Source of the DNA: an uncultured Psychrobacter sp.
GTDB taxonomy: Bacteria; Pseudomonadota; Gammaproteobacteria; Pseudomonadales; Moraxellaceae
Assembly: GCF_947500265.1 (NCBI RefSeq)
Contig: NZ_CANMRN010000003.1
Span: 248,001 to 312,000 of the forward strand
Direction of reading: 5' to 3'
Length of the DNA: 64,000 nt
The notes beneath the pieces were generated by a model. It saw only the letters and a list, made by a program, of their open reading frames with translations. It had not been told where the DNA came from and did not search any database. Within the stretch, counting starts at the first letter, position 1; the number at the start of each line of letters is the position of its first letter. Position numbers and translations under genes: made by a program. Below, piece after piece: positions 43,662-53,644 of the stretch.

Positions 43662-44900
43662 CTATTTAAGCTGTGTTACTGTTTTCCACTGACCATTTTG
43701 TACTTGTGACAAGTAGATATCATTAATCGCGACATGGCTCTCAGGCGTGATGGCAACTGTAGATCCTGTAACCCCATCGACAAAACTGACAGTCTCAAGA
43801 CCCTTATTGAAAGTGTCAGCATTTAGGTCAGGACCTGCTGCGGTTAGACCATCAACGGTCACTTTAGCGGCAAGATAACCAAGAATAGCACCTGCTGATA
43901 CTTCCTCTCCTGTGGCTTTTTCGAACTTTTCAACCCAAGCTTTAGTCTCAGGTTCATTGGCTCTTAGTGCCAAATCATTATAGTAAGACACAGAGTATAG
44001 GCCTTCACTTGCGCCGCCTGGTGCCGCTGCAACCGCAGGATGAAAACCTGTTACAGGAGCAATAAATTTCACATCACTCCAGCCCATAGCGTTTGCTGTA
44101 CCGACTGCCGTGATAGCACCACGGATGGTTAGAGATAAGGCAATAAGCTCACATTTAGCGTCTTTTAACTTGGCCATTGCCCCAGCAAAGTCTGTTTCAT
44201 CAGGACGGTGGGAGCTGGACTGAACTAACGTGACGTTAGGATTGTTATCGCTGATATCCTTAGCCGCCTCATTGGTCTCTTCACCATAGTCTGATGGGAT
44301 ATACATGACACATAAATTGCTAACTTTGTTCTCGGCAATAAGGTACTCCATACCTAGCTTTATTGAATCATAATAGGTACTACCAGCGGTATAGCGACGA
44401 TTGAAATCCCCTTCTTCTTGCATAGCCCGAGCAAAAGTGAGTGGCATGATACTAGGAACATTGGCGCGATCCATAATGGGAAAGCTCGCTAAGTTGTGCG
44501 GTGTGCCAAGTGACATCAGCATGGCAAACACTTTATCGCGGCTGACCAGTTTATTCGCAGACTGTACGGCCTTTGGTACTTGATAAGAATGGTCCTCGAC
44601 GATATAGCGAATCTTTCGACCATTGACCCCGCCTGCCGCATTCACCTCATCAAAATACATATTGGCTGCGGCGACTGCAGGATTACCAAATCCAGCAAAC
44701 GGACCTGATAAATCATTTGCGCCGCCTAAGATAATCTCAGTATCGGTCACACCTTGTACTGGCATATCGCTTGTAGAAGTAGATGTAGCAGCCTCAGTAT
44801 CAGTGCCCGTCGCTGCGGTCGTTTCTGGATCACTACACCCTACTAGACCCATCGTACCGACTGTGAGTGCTAGTAGCGTGGTCTTGAATGTCCATTTCAT
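43662..44900 (-). CDS. branched-chain amino acid-type ABC transporter substrate-binding lipoprotein
   Basis: A 412-aa periplasmic binding protein. The lipoprotein signal MKWTFKTTLLALTVGTMGLV ends in a lipobox before GCSDPET, then a Thr/Ser-rich linker. The Leu/Ile/Val-binding fold (Peripla_BP_6) starts at TEIILGGANDLSGPFAGFG. Proteins of this class capture branched-chain amino acids but also amides and aromatic or short-chain carboxylates. It is the last gene of the livH-livM-livG-livF-acyl-CoA synthetase operon, 120 bp after the synthetase. The synthetase neighbour argues for a carboxylic acid ligand. Confidence 0.88.
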   Translation of the reverse strand: MKWTFKTTLLALTVGTMGLVGCSDPETTAATGTDTEAATSTSTSDMPVQGVTDTEIILGGANDLSGPFAGFGNPAVAAANMYFDEVNAAGGVNGRKIRYIVEDHSYQVPKAVQSANKLVSRDKVFAMLMSLGTPHNLASFPIMDRANVPSIMPLTFARAMQEEGDFNRRYTAGSTYYDSIKLGMEYLIAENKVSNLCVMYIPSDYGEETNEAAKDISDNNPNVTLVQSSSHRPDETDFAGAMAKLKDAKCELIALSLTIRGAITAVGTANAMGWSDVKFIAPVTGFHPAVAAAPGGASEGLYSVSYYNDLALRANEPETKAWVEKFEKATGEEVSAGAILGYLAAKVTVDGLTAAGPDLNADTFNKGLETVSFVDGVTGSTVAITPESHVAINDIYLSQVQNGQWKTVTQLK

Positions 44901-45020
44901 TGCCTTTCTCCTTGCGACTCAGTCGCTGTTAGTTTAATGCTCTTGAGATTAATACTTTCGAGGTTGAGACGACTTCAAAAAGCTGAACAGTGCTAAGCTG
45001 AACTGTATTAACGGGCTAGA

Positions 45021-46997
45021 TCAGTACATAGAGTCGATGAGAGCATGATGCTTTTTCTCAACCAAGTTTCTTTTCAATTTCATCGTCGCGGTCAATTCGT
45101 CATCTTCAGGACTGAGCAGCACATCTATAAGCCTGAATTGCTTTATGGTTTCTACTTGGGCTAGGGTCTCATTAGCAGACTGTACAACGTCATCTATCAA
45201 GGCGATGACTTCTGGCGCGTGACACAACGAGCGAAAATCAGAAAACATCACTTGATTGTCTTGCGCATATTTTTCGACGTTTTCTTGATCTATCATGATC
45301 AGACAAGTCAAACACTTTCGCTTATCGCCAATGACGACCGCATCTGAGATATAAGGTGAAAATTTAAGTTTGCTTTCAATTGCAGCTGGTGTGACGTTTT
45401 TGCCGCCTGCGGTGATAATAATGTCCTTGATACGACCCGTGATAAATATATAACCGTCTCTTATCTCGCCGACATCACCCGTATGTAGCCAGCCATCACG
45501 TAAATCCTTAGCGGTTTTTTCTGGTTTATTCCAGTAGCCTGCAAACACGTTAGCCCCTCTTACTAGTATCTCCCCATTGTCGGCGATACGGACTTCAGAA
45601 TCAGGTAATGCCTTACCTACGCTACCGGCCATCTGTGCTTCAGGGGTATTAACCGATATCACGCCCGCACTTTCGGTCATGCCATAGCCTTCATAGATAG
45701 GCACCCCTATCGCATGAAACCAGCGGATAATATCTAGCGAGATGGGCGCGGCACCCGTAGTGGCACGGCGAATATTACTCATGCCTATCAGGTCACGAAT
45801 TTTGTATAGCACCAGTCGATTCCAAAACTCGTAACGCAGTCGTTGACCTGTCGTAGGAGTATTGCCTGCCATCACGATATCAGCATAGTCATGACCTGCT
45901 TTGATGGCTTGATCAAATGCCCAGCCATTGAGTGCACTGGCGTCGCTACGCATGTTACTGATGGAGGCGTACATTTTTTCCCATAGTCTGGGTACAGCGG
46001 TAAAGGTATCAGGTGAGACTTCTTTCATATTCTCAAATACCGTTTCTGTGCTCTCAGCAAAATTGACGATACAACCTCGATGGATAGGCAGATCTACTGA
46101 CGTTAAACGTTCGAGTACATGACATAAGGGCAGAAAGCAGAGCTGCTCATCAGTAGGCAATATAGGAAGAATATCAATGCTTGTTTTTAGCTCAAAGAGG
46201 ACATTGGCATGCGTTAAAATAGCGCCTTTTGGATTGCCTGTCGTACCAGAGGTATAGATTAAAGTGCGTATGTCATTAGGTGTGCCTTGATCGATATAAT
46301 CACTAAAACGCTCTCTTGCGTTATCAACACTTCGACCAATCGTATATAGCTCATCAAGGAAAACAACCTGAGCATCCTCTAGGCCACGCAAACCTTTACG
46401 GTTAAGGACAATGACTTTTTTGACACGTGGCGTCTGCTCACGAATCTCTAAAAACTTATGCAATTGCTCATCGTTTTCTACAATCAGAAACTTTGAGTGG
46501 CTGTCATTTAGTATATAAGCAAGCTGATCAGGACTGTCTGTCGTATAGACACCGTTGGGTATCCCGCCTACGCCGCAGACGCCCATATCAAAATAAAGCC
46601 ATTCTTTATTATCTTCACTCAAAATAGAAACAGTCTGGCCTTTGCTCAGACCAAGCTCGACGAGTGCCATGCCGATATCGCAGCTATGATGATAATAGTC
46701 TAGCCAACTATAACTCTGCCAAATACCAAAGCTCTTTTCTCGATGCGCAATCCTATCACCTCGGCTCAAGCAAACCTGTCGCCAAAGTTTGCTCAACGTA
46801 TCGCACCCTTCTAGAATTTGAGGTGCATGATCGAAAGGCGCATTGTGGATCTTTCGACCCGTATCGTAATCATGACTTTCAGAGCGATCGTGAGACGATA
46901 CTGGTGCGGCAGATGTTACTTTCGTGACCGTAGCATCCGCGGGAGAAAGTGAAGTATTGTTTTTAGTATTAACATCAATATCAATGGAGGTCGTCAT
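45021..46997 (-). CDS. long-chain acyl-CoA synthetase (AMP-binding)
   Basis: From the ATG at 46997 the protein has 658 aa. The P-loop YTSGTTGNPKGAILTHANV, the GYGMTESAGVISVN motif and TGDVGEIRDGYIFITGRIKD mark a FAA1/FadD15-type synthetase that activates a fatty or other carboxylic acid with ATP and CoA. The longer frame starts with GTG at 47030 and overlaps livF. The ATG lies just after the livF stop, suggesting translational coupling. Its place inside an ABC importer operon implies that the imported acid is activated on entry. Confidence 0.92.
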   Translation of the reverse strand: MTTSIDIDVNTKNNTSLSPADATVTKVTSAAPVSSHDRSESHDYDTGRKIHNAPFDHAPQILEGCDTLSKLWRQVCLSRGDRIAHREKSFGIWQSYSWLDYYHHSCDIGMALVELGLSKGQTVSILSEDNKEWLYFDMGVCGVGGIPNGVYTTDSPDQLAYILNDSHSKFLIVENDEQLHKFLEIREQTPRVKKVIVLNRKGLRGLEDAQVVFLDELYTIGRSVDNARERFSDYIDQGTPNDIRTLIYTSGTTGNPKGAILTHANVLFELKTSIDILPILPTDEQLCFLPLCHVLERLTSVDLPIHRGCIVNFAESTETVFENMKEVSPDTFTAVPRLWEKMYASISNMRSDASALNGWAFDQAIKAGHDYADIVMAGNTPTTGQRLRYEFWNRLVLYKIRDLIGMSNIRRATTGAAPISLDIIRWFHAIGVPIYEGYGMTESAGVISVNTPEAQMAGSVGKALPDSEVRIADNGEILVRGANVFAGYWNKPEKTAKDLRDGWLHTGDVGEIRDGYIFITGRIKDIIITAGGKNVTPAAIESKLKFSPYISDAVVIGDKRKCLTCLIMIDQENVEKYAQDNQVMFSDFRSLCHAPEVIALIDDVVQSANETLAQVETIKQFRLIDVLLSPEDDELTATMKLKRNLVEKKHHALIDSMY

Positions 46998-47002
46998 GAT
47001 TA

Positions 47003-47845
47003 TTATCGCCAAGTCTTTTTGCGTTTCCACCGAGTGGCTTCCGCAGTGTTATCTTTGGTTTGTCCCAAATAGAACTCTTTAATATCATCAGAGTGCATGA
47101 GTTTGTCCGCTGAGCCTGCCATGACAATACGCCCTGTTTCTAACACATAACCGTAATCCGCTGCTGACAAGGCAACTCTGGCGTTTTGTTCAACCAGTAG
47201 AATCGTGACGCCTTGTTCTTTATTTAATCGTCGAATAATGGCAAATATCTCTTGTACTAATAGTGGAGACAGTCCAAGAGACGGCTCATCGAGTAGCATA
47301 AGAGAGGGTCGTGACATTAGCCCTCGACCGATAGCGAGCATCTGCTGCTGACCACCAGACATCGTGCCCGCTGCTTGTGTACGGCGATCTTTTAGAATAG
47401 GAAAGTACTCATATATCATCTCAACATCACGCTGTATCTCAGACTTGTCACGCCGAGTATAAGCGCCCATCGCTAAGTTTTCGGCGACATTCAAAAAAGG
47501 AAATACCTCGCGTCCCTCGGGTACATGCGACAGTCCTTTTTTGACCAAGCGATCAGGCTCAGTACCATCGATACGCTCTCCGTGGAACCATACTGCGCCC
47601 TTGCGAGGATTGATGACACCCGAGATGGTCTTCATTAGCGTCGTCTTACCTGCACCATTCGCGCCCAAAATCGTGACCACTTTGCCTTCGGGAACCTCTA
47701 GACTCACGCCTCTCAATGCCATCACTGGACCATAAGCGGATTCTAGATTTCGCACCTCTAGCACGTTATTCTTTACTTCAGAGTCGACCAAATTCATTTC
47801 AGTAGCTGGCGCGGCAGAGGATAGTGATTTTTTGATAGATGACAT
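47003..47845 (-). CDS. livF: ABC transporter ATP-binding protein LivF-type
   Basis: A 280-aa ATPase with Walker A GANGAGKTTL, signature SGGQQQMLAIGRGLM and Walker B LMLLDEPSLGLSP, plus the LivF-type leader LEVRNLESAYGPVMALRGVS. A 28-residue polar N-terminal extension precedes it. The ATG overlaps the livG stop by one base (TAATG). It pairs with LivG to power the importer on the cytoplasmic face. Confidence 0.93.
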   Translation of the reverse strand: MSSIKKSLSSAAPATEMNLVDSEVKNNVLEVRNLESAYGPVMALRGVSLEVPEGKVVTILGANGAGKTTLMKTISGVINPRKGAVWFHGERIDGTEPDRLVKKGLSHVPEGREVFPFLNVAENLAMGAYTRRDKSEIQRDVEMIYEYFPILKDRRTQAAGTMSGGQQQMLAIGRGLMSRPSLMLLDEPSLGLSPLLVQEIFAIIRRLNKEQGVTILLVEQNARVALSAADYGYVLETGRIVMAGSADKLMHSDDIKEFYLGQTKDNTAEATRWKRKKTWR

Positions 47846-48612
47846 TACACACTCTCCTGTCCAAGATAGGCTTCAATAACCTGTGGATTGGCTTGCACCT
47901 CAGCTGCCGTGCCCTGAGCCAAAAACTTACCTTCAGCGACGGCCAATACTCGATCTGATACGCGATTCACAAGACTCATGTCATGCTCTACCATCAAGAT
48001 AGTCAAGCCAAGATCCTTTTGCATATCTTCAATCCACCACGCCATCTCGGATGTTTCCTCCACGCTAAGACCAGAGGCAGGCTCATCGAGCAAAATAAGC
48101 TTTGGATTAGCGGCTAATGCGCGAGCAATCTCGACCACTTTTCTAATACCATAAGGCAGACCTGCAATGAGTTTATCTCGATAAGGCGCTAACTCTAAAA
48201 AATCGATAATTTTCTCAACTTGCAAACGATGCTCGCGCTCGCTACGGCGCACCTTTGGTAAAAACAGCAAGTCCTGTATCCATGACGTATTGCGCTGCGA
48301 ATGGCGACCGATAAGTAGATTTTGAAGCACGCTTGAGTGATCAAACAACTCGATGTTTTGAAACGTACGGGCAATACCCAGTTTTGCGATATCATGAGCA
48401 GGTAGCTTGGTAATATCAGTGTCATCAAAGGTAATACGACCACTAAGCGGCTCGTACAAGCGACTGATTAAGTTAAAAATCGTGGATTTACCAGCCCCAT
48501 TAGGTCCTACGATAGTAAATACCTCGCCCTCGTTTACCTCAAAGCTAATATTATCAACGGCTTTTACACCACCGAACGCGATAGATAAGGAGTCAACTTT
48601 TAATAAGCTCAT
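47845..48612 (-). CDS. livG: ABC transporter ATP-binding protein LivG-type
   Basis: A 255-aa ATPase with Walker A GPNGAGKSTIFNLISRLY, the LivG-type RTFQNIELFDHSSVLQNLL, and Walker B LILLDEPASGLS. The typical signature is partly changed to GLPYGIRKVVEIARALA, normal for LivG. It overlaps livM by four bases (ATGA-type) upstream and livF downstream, so it is translationally coupled to both. Confidence 0.93.
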   Translation of the reverse strand: MSLLKVDSLSIAFGGVKAVDNISFEVNEGEVFTIVGPNGAGKSTIFNLISRLYEPLSGRITFDDTDITKLPAHDIAKLGIARTFQNIELFDHSSVLQNLLIGRHSQRNTSWIQDLLFLPKVRRSEREHRLQVEKIIDFLELAPYRDKLIAGLPYGIRKVVEIARALAANPKLILLDEPASGLSVEETSEMAWWIEDMQKDLGLTILMVEHDMSLVNRVSDRVLAVAEGKFLAQGTAAEVQANPQVIEAYLGQESV

Positions 48613-49706
48613 CGCATACGCTCCGTTTTAAGATAAGTTTTAGAACGGCGAAACAGTCCTTTTCGATATAACGGAAACATCTGAAACCAAGTCCGTATCT
48701 TTATCCAAATGCCGTATATACCGCGTGGCTCATAGATGATCATGATGACAATGACTAAGGCAAACAGCGCCGTATCAATACCAGGAATACTGGTGATACT
48801 AGAGCCCGCACCTTGACCAACCATATCGCCTAAGATAGCAATCACTTGTGGCAATAAGACAACGACGACAGCACCAAAAAACGCACCATGTATGGAGCCC
48901 AAACCGCCGATGACAATTTGCAGTAGGATGGTGATAGAGATGATAACGGTGAAGCTCTCATAATTGACCGCTTGCACAAAATGCCCATACATAGCGCCGC
49001 CCACGGCGGTAATTGCACAAGATATGCTGAACGCTAGTGTTTTGGCTTGCGGTACATTGACGCCAAGCGCACGGGCGGATACTTCACTGTCTCTGATGGC
49101 TAAGAACGATCGTCCAGTGCCGCTTCTGAGTAAGTTGATATACCCTAAGGTAACCAACACCACGAGTGCGAGGCATAAGTAATAAAAGGCCTTTGGCGTG
49201 ATGTAGCGATCGATGGTGTAGCCAAACAGATTGATAGGAGAGGCAAAGGTGCCAGAGATTCCGCCCGTAATAGGCTCAGCCACGATAGCGATGTCCTCAA
49301 CGATAATACTAAGTGCTAAGGTTGCGATGGCTAAATAGATACCGCTAGTTCGTAGGATAGGTCTGGCAATAATCGCACCGATAACCCCAGTGATCAGTGC
49401 ACAGGCAATCAAAGCAGGGAAAAAATTCCACCCTCGAGCCATCAGTGCCATATGGCTAAATGCCCCTATTGCCATAAAGGCGGCATGCCCTAAGCTGACC
49501 TGTCCGGTATGCCCCGTCAAGAGCATCAGACCGAGTCCAGAGATAGACCAAATCAATATAGCGCTAAGCTCACTGATGTAATAGTTGCTCAACAACCAAG
49601 GCGCCATCAGTAATAGCAAGAGAAGCACGCCATATTTTATAAGTTGGCTTTTGTCATCGAAGATATTGATATCTTGATCATAGTTGTGTTTAAACTGAGC
49701 TTTCAT
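48609..49706 (-). CDS. livM: ABC transporter permease LivM-type
   Basis: A 365-aa inner-membrane permease with about eight to nine hydrophobic segments. It shows the LivM motifs GLGLMLLTGHTGQVSLGHAAFMAIGAF and SFLAIRDSEVSARALGVN, the EAA-like cytoplasmic loop that contacts the ATPases. The N-terminal 25 residues are polar. It starts 76 bp after livH and overlaps livG. Confidence 0.93.
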   Translation of the reverse strand: MKAQFKHNYDQDINIFDDKSQLIKYGVLLLLLLMAPWLLSNYYISELSAILIWSISGLGLMLLTGHTGQVSLGHAAFMAIGAFSHMALMARGWNFFPALIACALITGVIGAIIARPILRTSGIYLAIATLALSIIVEDIAIVAEPITGGISGTFASPINLFGYTIDRYITPKAFYYLCLALVVLVTLGYINLLRSGTGRSFLAIRDSEVSARALGVNVPQAKTLAFSISCAITAVGGAMYGHFVQAVNYESFTVIISITILLQIVIGGLGSIHGAFFGAVVVVLLPQVIAILGDMVGQGAGSSITSIPGIDTALFALVIVIMIIYEPRGIYGIWIKIRTWFQMFPLYRKGLFRRSKTYLKTERMR

Positions 49707-49782
49707 GGGCAGTACTCATCCTTGAAAAGATTTGGAGGCCGCTTTGTCATCCTTGAATCAAAGCTGCCTTGGATCAAAGCTT

Positions 49783-50661
49783 CTATACTTTTTTCTGTTT
49801 GACCTGAGAAAAAATACCGCCCGGACGTACGATTAGTACGATCAACATAACCACATAAGGCGCAATTTGACTAAGACCTAGCGGTAGATAACGCCCAGCA
49901 AAAGGCTCTATCACCCCTACTAGCAATCCGCCTGCCAGCGCACCAGGCAAGGAGCCTAATCCACCGATTACCGCAGCGGCAAAGGCCTTGATACCGAATA
50001 GTAATCCGACAGAGGGTTCAATCGCGCCTTTGGCCGCAAATAGTATGCCGGCAAGTGCGGCAACCACCCCTGACAATGCCCAAACGATACCATTGACCCG
50101 CTTGACGGGAATACCCATATAGTAGGCTGCCATTTGGTTTTGACTGCTGGCTTGCATCGCAATACCAAGCCGCGTGTGGGCAAAAAAGAAGTACAAAATA
50201 GAGGTTAATGCGATAGTAGATATGATGATAATGATGTCAACATAAGCGATACTGAGTGAGCCTAATGCCAACATCTTGCCTGAAAACGGTGTCTGTAGTG
50301 AGACTGGGCTATGTCCCCAGATGACACCAGCGACAAAGCGCATCAAGAAACCAAGCGAGATGGTAAGGATGACCATCGCAAATTGCGGCTGACCAAAAAT
50401 ACCACGTAGGATAAAGCGATCGAGTAAGTAGCCGAATGCACCCATGATGACAGCAGCAAAGGTGATGCCTAATAAGAAGGGAAGGTTTGCCTGATCGGCA
50501 TTGATGAAAGATATGCCTAAAAAGGCACCGAGCATAAGCATGTCGCCTTGGGCGAAGTTTACCGCTTCTGAGGCTTTGTAAATGAGTACAAAACCCAGCG
50601 CTAACAGCCCATATATACAACCATTAGCAATCCCGCTAATGAGCAGTTGTAGGATATCCAT
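49783..50661 (-). CDS. livH: ABC transporter permease LivH-type
   Basis: A 292-aa inner-membrane permease, about eight membrane segments, with the LivH start GIANGCIYGLLALGFVLIYKA, then NFAQGDMLMLGAFLG, and the loop MQASSQNQMAAYYMGIPVKRVN that binds the ATPases. First gene of the operon, with a 346-bp upstream region divergent from the BaiN-type gene. The substrate is set by the distal binding lipoprotein. Confidence 0.93.
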   Translation of the reverse strand: MDILQLLISGIANGCIYGLLALGFVLIYKASEAVNFAQGDMLMLGAFLGISFINADQANLPFLLGITFAAVIMGAFGYLLDRFILRGIFGQPQFAMVILTISLGFLMRFVAGVIWGHSPVSLQTPFSGKMLALGSLSIAYVDIIIIISTIALTSILYFFFAHTRLGIAMQASSQNQMAAYYMGIPVKRVNGIVWALSGVVAALAGILFAAKGAIEPSVGLLFGIKAFAAAVIGGLGSLPGALAGGLLVGVIEPFAGRYLPLGLSQIAPYVVMLIVLIVRPGGIFSQVKQKKV

Positions 50662-51008
50662 AAAGTCCCTTTTGTCTTAACATTATCATCCGTGACAATG
50701 TTTGAATAAGCGGTTCAATCGACTGACTTTTTCATCAACTACTTGTAAAGAAATTCATTTTCTTTGTATCAAAACGACTAGCGTTTTAGGAAGTAATCAA
50801 TATGGCAGCAGTAGTAGCGAATAATATTCATATATTCACATTATACCAACTACGAATTATTGTCTATAGAAAAATCAAAGTTATTCAATGATTTATAGCA
50901 AGCTGCAAAAGCTATTTATATTACTCACCTAAAAACACCGCCATTATTGCCATGGTATAATTAGCTACTTTATATCGTCTATCCAAACCTATTCTATAAG
51001 TCATCATC
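50662..51008. other. 347-bp divergent regulatory region
   Basis: AT-rich, with no ORF. It must carry the promoter of the ABC transporter operon (minus) and that of the BaiN-family gene (plus); a TATAAT-like TATAAG near 50995 is too weak to mark. Confidence 0.4.
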
Positions 51009-52349
51009 ATGAGTCAAATGCCAAAACAAGCAAAGCCAGTTAAGCCAAGCAATTCGTCAGTCGGCAATCCGTCGTCAGCTAAAAAATCTACTGATAACCA
51101 CTATGACGTCATCATCATCGGTGCTGGTGCTTCAGGATTGTATTGCGCACTGACTGCTGGTCGCCGCGGCCGCCGCGTATTGGTGTTAGATCATGCCAAT
51201 AAAGCTGGCAAAAAGATTTTGATGTCGGGTGGTGGTCGCTGCAACTTCACCAATTACTTTGTAGAGCCTGAGCATTTTATTGGTGCCAATCCCCACTTCT
51301 GCAAATCAGCACTGAGTCGTTACCCGAGTTGGGAGTTTATCGGCATGGTAGAGTCGCATAAGATTGCCTACCATGAGCGCGACCATGGTCAGCTGTTCTG
51401 CGACGACTCAGCACAAGATATCCTGTCTATGCTGCTAGATGAATGTATGGCTGTAGGCGTACAAGTAAAGCTTAATGCTCAAATTGATCATGTCAAAACT
51501 ACCGCTCATGATAATGGCGAACGCTTTTATCTAACGACGAGCAAAAAGCTTGGTAAAAAAGATATCGCGAGCGGCACTCAGTCCGCGCAGACACGCTATA
51601 GCTGTGAATCTTTAGTTGTCGCTACTGGTGGCCTGTCTATCCCGACCATGGGAGCAAGTGGTATCGGCTATGAGTTGGCACAGCAGTTCGGGCATACGCT
51701 CGTGCCTACTGACGCTAGTCTTGTGCCGTTTACTTTCACTGACAAAACAGGCGAGCTTATCCGTGCCTTGGCTGGTATCAGTCTGCCAGTTATTGCCAGT
51801 AACGAGCGTATCTCTTTTAAATTACCTGTCCTATTTACCCATCGCGGTCTCTCTGGCCCTGCCATGCTACAGCTATCCAACTATTGGCAGACTGGCGAAA
51901 CCATCAGTATCAATCTGTTGCCTGAGATAGATGTCACTGAACTCTTACTTGCTCGCAAAAAATCACATCCGCGCCAACTGATTCGTACCGTATTGGCAGA
52001 AAATACAGATAACGCATTACCCAAGAAGCTATTGGCAGCGTTACAGACGCATCTGTGGGAAGACATCAAAGATACAGAACTTGCCAATATCAAAGACGAG
52101 CGACTCACAGAACTTGGTACTACGCTCAATGGCTGGCAGCTCAAGCCCTCTGGTACGGAAGGCTATCGCACTGCTGAGGTCACACGCGGCGGCGTCACCA
52201 CTGACGAGGTATCTTCCAAAACAATGCAAAGCAACTTGCAAGATAACTTGTACTTTATCGGTGAGGTGCTCGACGTGACAGGCTGGCTTGGCGGCTATAA
52301 TTTTCAATGGGCTTGGGCCAGTGGTTTTGTCAGTGGTGAAGTCGTTTAA
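51009..52349 (+). CDS. HI0933/BaiN-family flavoprotein
   Basis: A 446-aa FAD enzyme with the N-terminal dinucleotide loop DVIIIGAGASGLYCALTAGR and a second family motif KAGKKILMSGGGRCNFTN. At the C-terminus is the signature GEVLDVTGWLGGYNFQWAWA. This family includes BaiN and YhiN; most members have no assigned substrate. A polar extension of about 30 residues precedes the FAD domain. Single gene on the plus strand. Confidence 0.9.
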   Translation: MSQMPKQAKPVKPSNSSVGNPSSAKKSTDNHYDVIIIGAGASGLYCALTAGRRGRRVLVLDHANKAGKKILMSGGGRCNFTNYFVEPEHFIGANPHFCKSALSRYPSWEFIGMVESHKIAYHERDHGQLFCDDSAQDILSMLLDECMAVGVQVKLNAQIDHVKTTAHDNGERFYLTTSKKLGKKDIASGTQSAQTRYSCESLVVATGGLSIPTMGASGIGYELAQQFGHTLVPTDASLVPFTFTDKTGELIRALAGISLPVIASNERISFKLPVLFTHRGLSGPAMLQLSNYWQTGETISINLLPEIDVTELLLARKKSHPRQLIRTVLAENTDNALPKKLLAALQTHLWEDIKDTELANIKDERLTELGTTLNGWQLKPSGTEGYRTAEVTRGGVTTDEVSSKTMQSNLQDNLYFIGEVLDVTGWLGGYNFQWAWASGFVSGEVV

Positions 52350-52590
52350 TCACTTCAATGGCCTCCCTATTTATAGCGACAATAGTGGCTTTAGTGTCTG
52401 TCAGCATTTGAATAATTGAGCAGTATTCAGATGATTGCTGACATTATGTTTGATGATAGTTGAATGGTTTTAGACAGTAATCTTAGAGAACGATGAGAAT
52501 AAACACAACATAAGTCTATTTTCATAGTAGAATTAACGTAAGGCATTCATCCTATTGATAGCAATGCCACTTAGACTTATGAGGTAATCC

Positions 52591-53556
52591 ATGCGTCCAA
52601 TCAAGCATATTCATGGTGATAAAAAGCCGCATTGGGTAGGTGATGGTTTTTTTGTGAAAACCCTAATCAATCATCTCGATAATAATCCTGATTTTAACTA
52701 TAGCCATACCGATCCTTTTTTATTATTTGACTACGGTAAGCCTACGACTTTTTCACCCAATCCTGATTATAAGCTGCAACCACATGGTGTTGGACTGCAC
52801 CCACACAAGGGTTTTGAGACCGTAACTATCGCCTATTCAGGTGAGATTAGCCATGCAGACTCGACAGGTGGGCGCGGCGATATTTTAGAAGGTGATGTAC
52901 AGTGGATGACTGCTGGTCGCGGTATTCTGCATGAAGAGTTCCACTCTGAAGCATTCGGCCAGCGTGGCGGCGTCTTTAGTATGGTGCAGTTATGGGTTAA
53001 CCTGCCAAGCGCCCATAAACTGACTGACCCCAAATACCAATCTATCAAACGTGCTAATATGCCTATCGTTGATCTGATAGGCAATAGCGACGAGCAAACT
53101 GTCATCGGTCAAGCTGCCATTATTGCCGGTGACTGGCATGGGATAACAGGAGCAGCAACGACCTTTACGCCAGTCAATATGTGGGATATCGAGCTACATA
53201 CAGCAGGTACAACCTCGCTACAAGTACCGAAAACGCACAATACCCTACTGCTGGTACAAGAAGGTCAAGTATTGGTCAACGATACAGCCGTCAGTGCAGG
53301 TAGCCTAATTGAGTTTTCAGCGCCTATTCGAAATCATGTAGGCACTCAATCTGAACATTCATCATTACCTGCTACTGATACTATCGAATTGACCTACCCT
53401 GCAACTACCGATGAAGACACACCTATCAAATTGCTACTGCTAAGCGGCGAGCCAATCGGTGAACCGGTCGCAGGTCACGGTCCTTTTGTCATGAATACCC
53501 AAGAAGAACTACGTCAAACCTTCCGTGATTATCAAATAGGCATTTTTGGCAAATAA
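52591..53556 (+). CDS. pirin-family protein
   Basis: A 321-aa bicupin. The N-terminal cupin has the metal ligands in LHPHKGFETVTIAYSGEISHADS and the HEEF motif (GRGILHEEFHSE); the C-terminal cupin follows TPIKLLLLSGEPIGEP. Some bacterial pirins oxidise quercetin or bind enzymes of central metabolism, so the role cannot be fixed. The ATG follows GAGGTAA. It is convergent with the old yellow enzyme gene across a bidirectional terminator. Confidence 0.92.
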   Translation: MRPIKHIHGDKKPHWVGDGFFVKTLINHLDNNPDFNYSHTDPFLLFDYGKPTTFSPNPDYKLQPHGVGLHPHKGFETVTIAYSGEISHADSTGGRGDILEGDVQWMTAGRGILHEEFHSEAFGQRGGVFSMVQLWVNLPSAHKLTDPKYQSIKRANMPIVDLIGNSDEQTVIGQAAIIAGDWHGITGAATTFTPVNMWDIELHTAGTTSLQVPKTHNTLLLVQEGQVLVNDTAVSAGSLIEFSAPIRNHVGTQSEHSSLPATDTIELTYPATTDEDTPIKLLLLSGEPIGEPVAGHGPFVMNTQEELRQTFRDYQIGIFGK

Positions 53557-53577
53557 CAAAAATCTAGGCTTAAAAAA

Positions 53578-53612
53578 AAGCCGCTCAACTATTGATAGTT
53601 AAGCGGCTTTTT
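53578..53612. terminator. bidirectional rho-independent terminator
   Basis: AGCCGCT..AACTAT pairs with ATAGTT..AGCGGCT with a single mismatch; A8 before and T6 after. Confidence 0.88.
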
Positions 53613-53644
53613 TATGTTGCGTTATTTAGTTAAAAATCTAACTA

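Noticed and set aside
46998-47030. GTG start for the acyl-CoA synthetase
   Set aside because: It would overlap livF; the ATG just after the livF stop suits coupled translation better.
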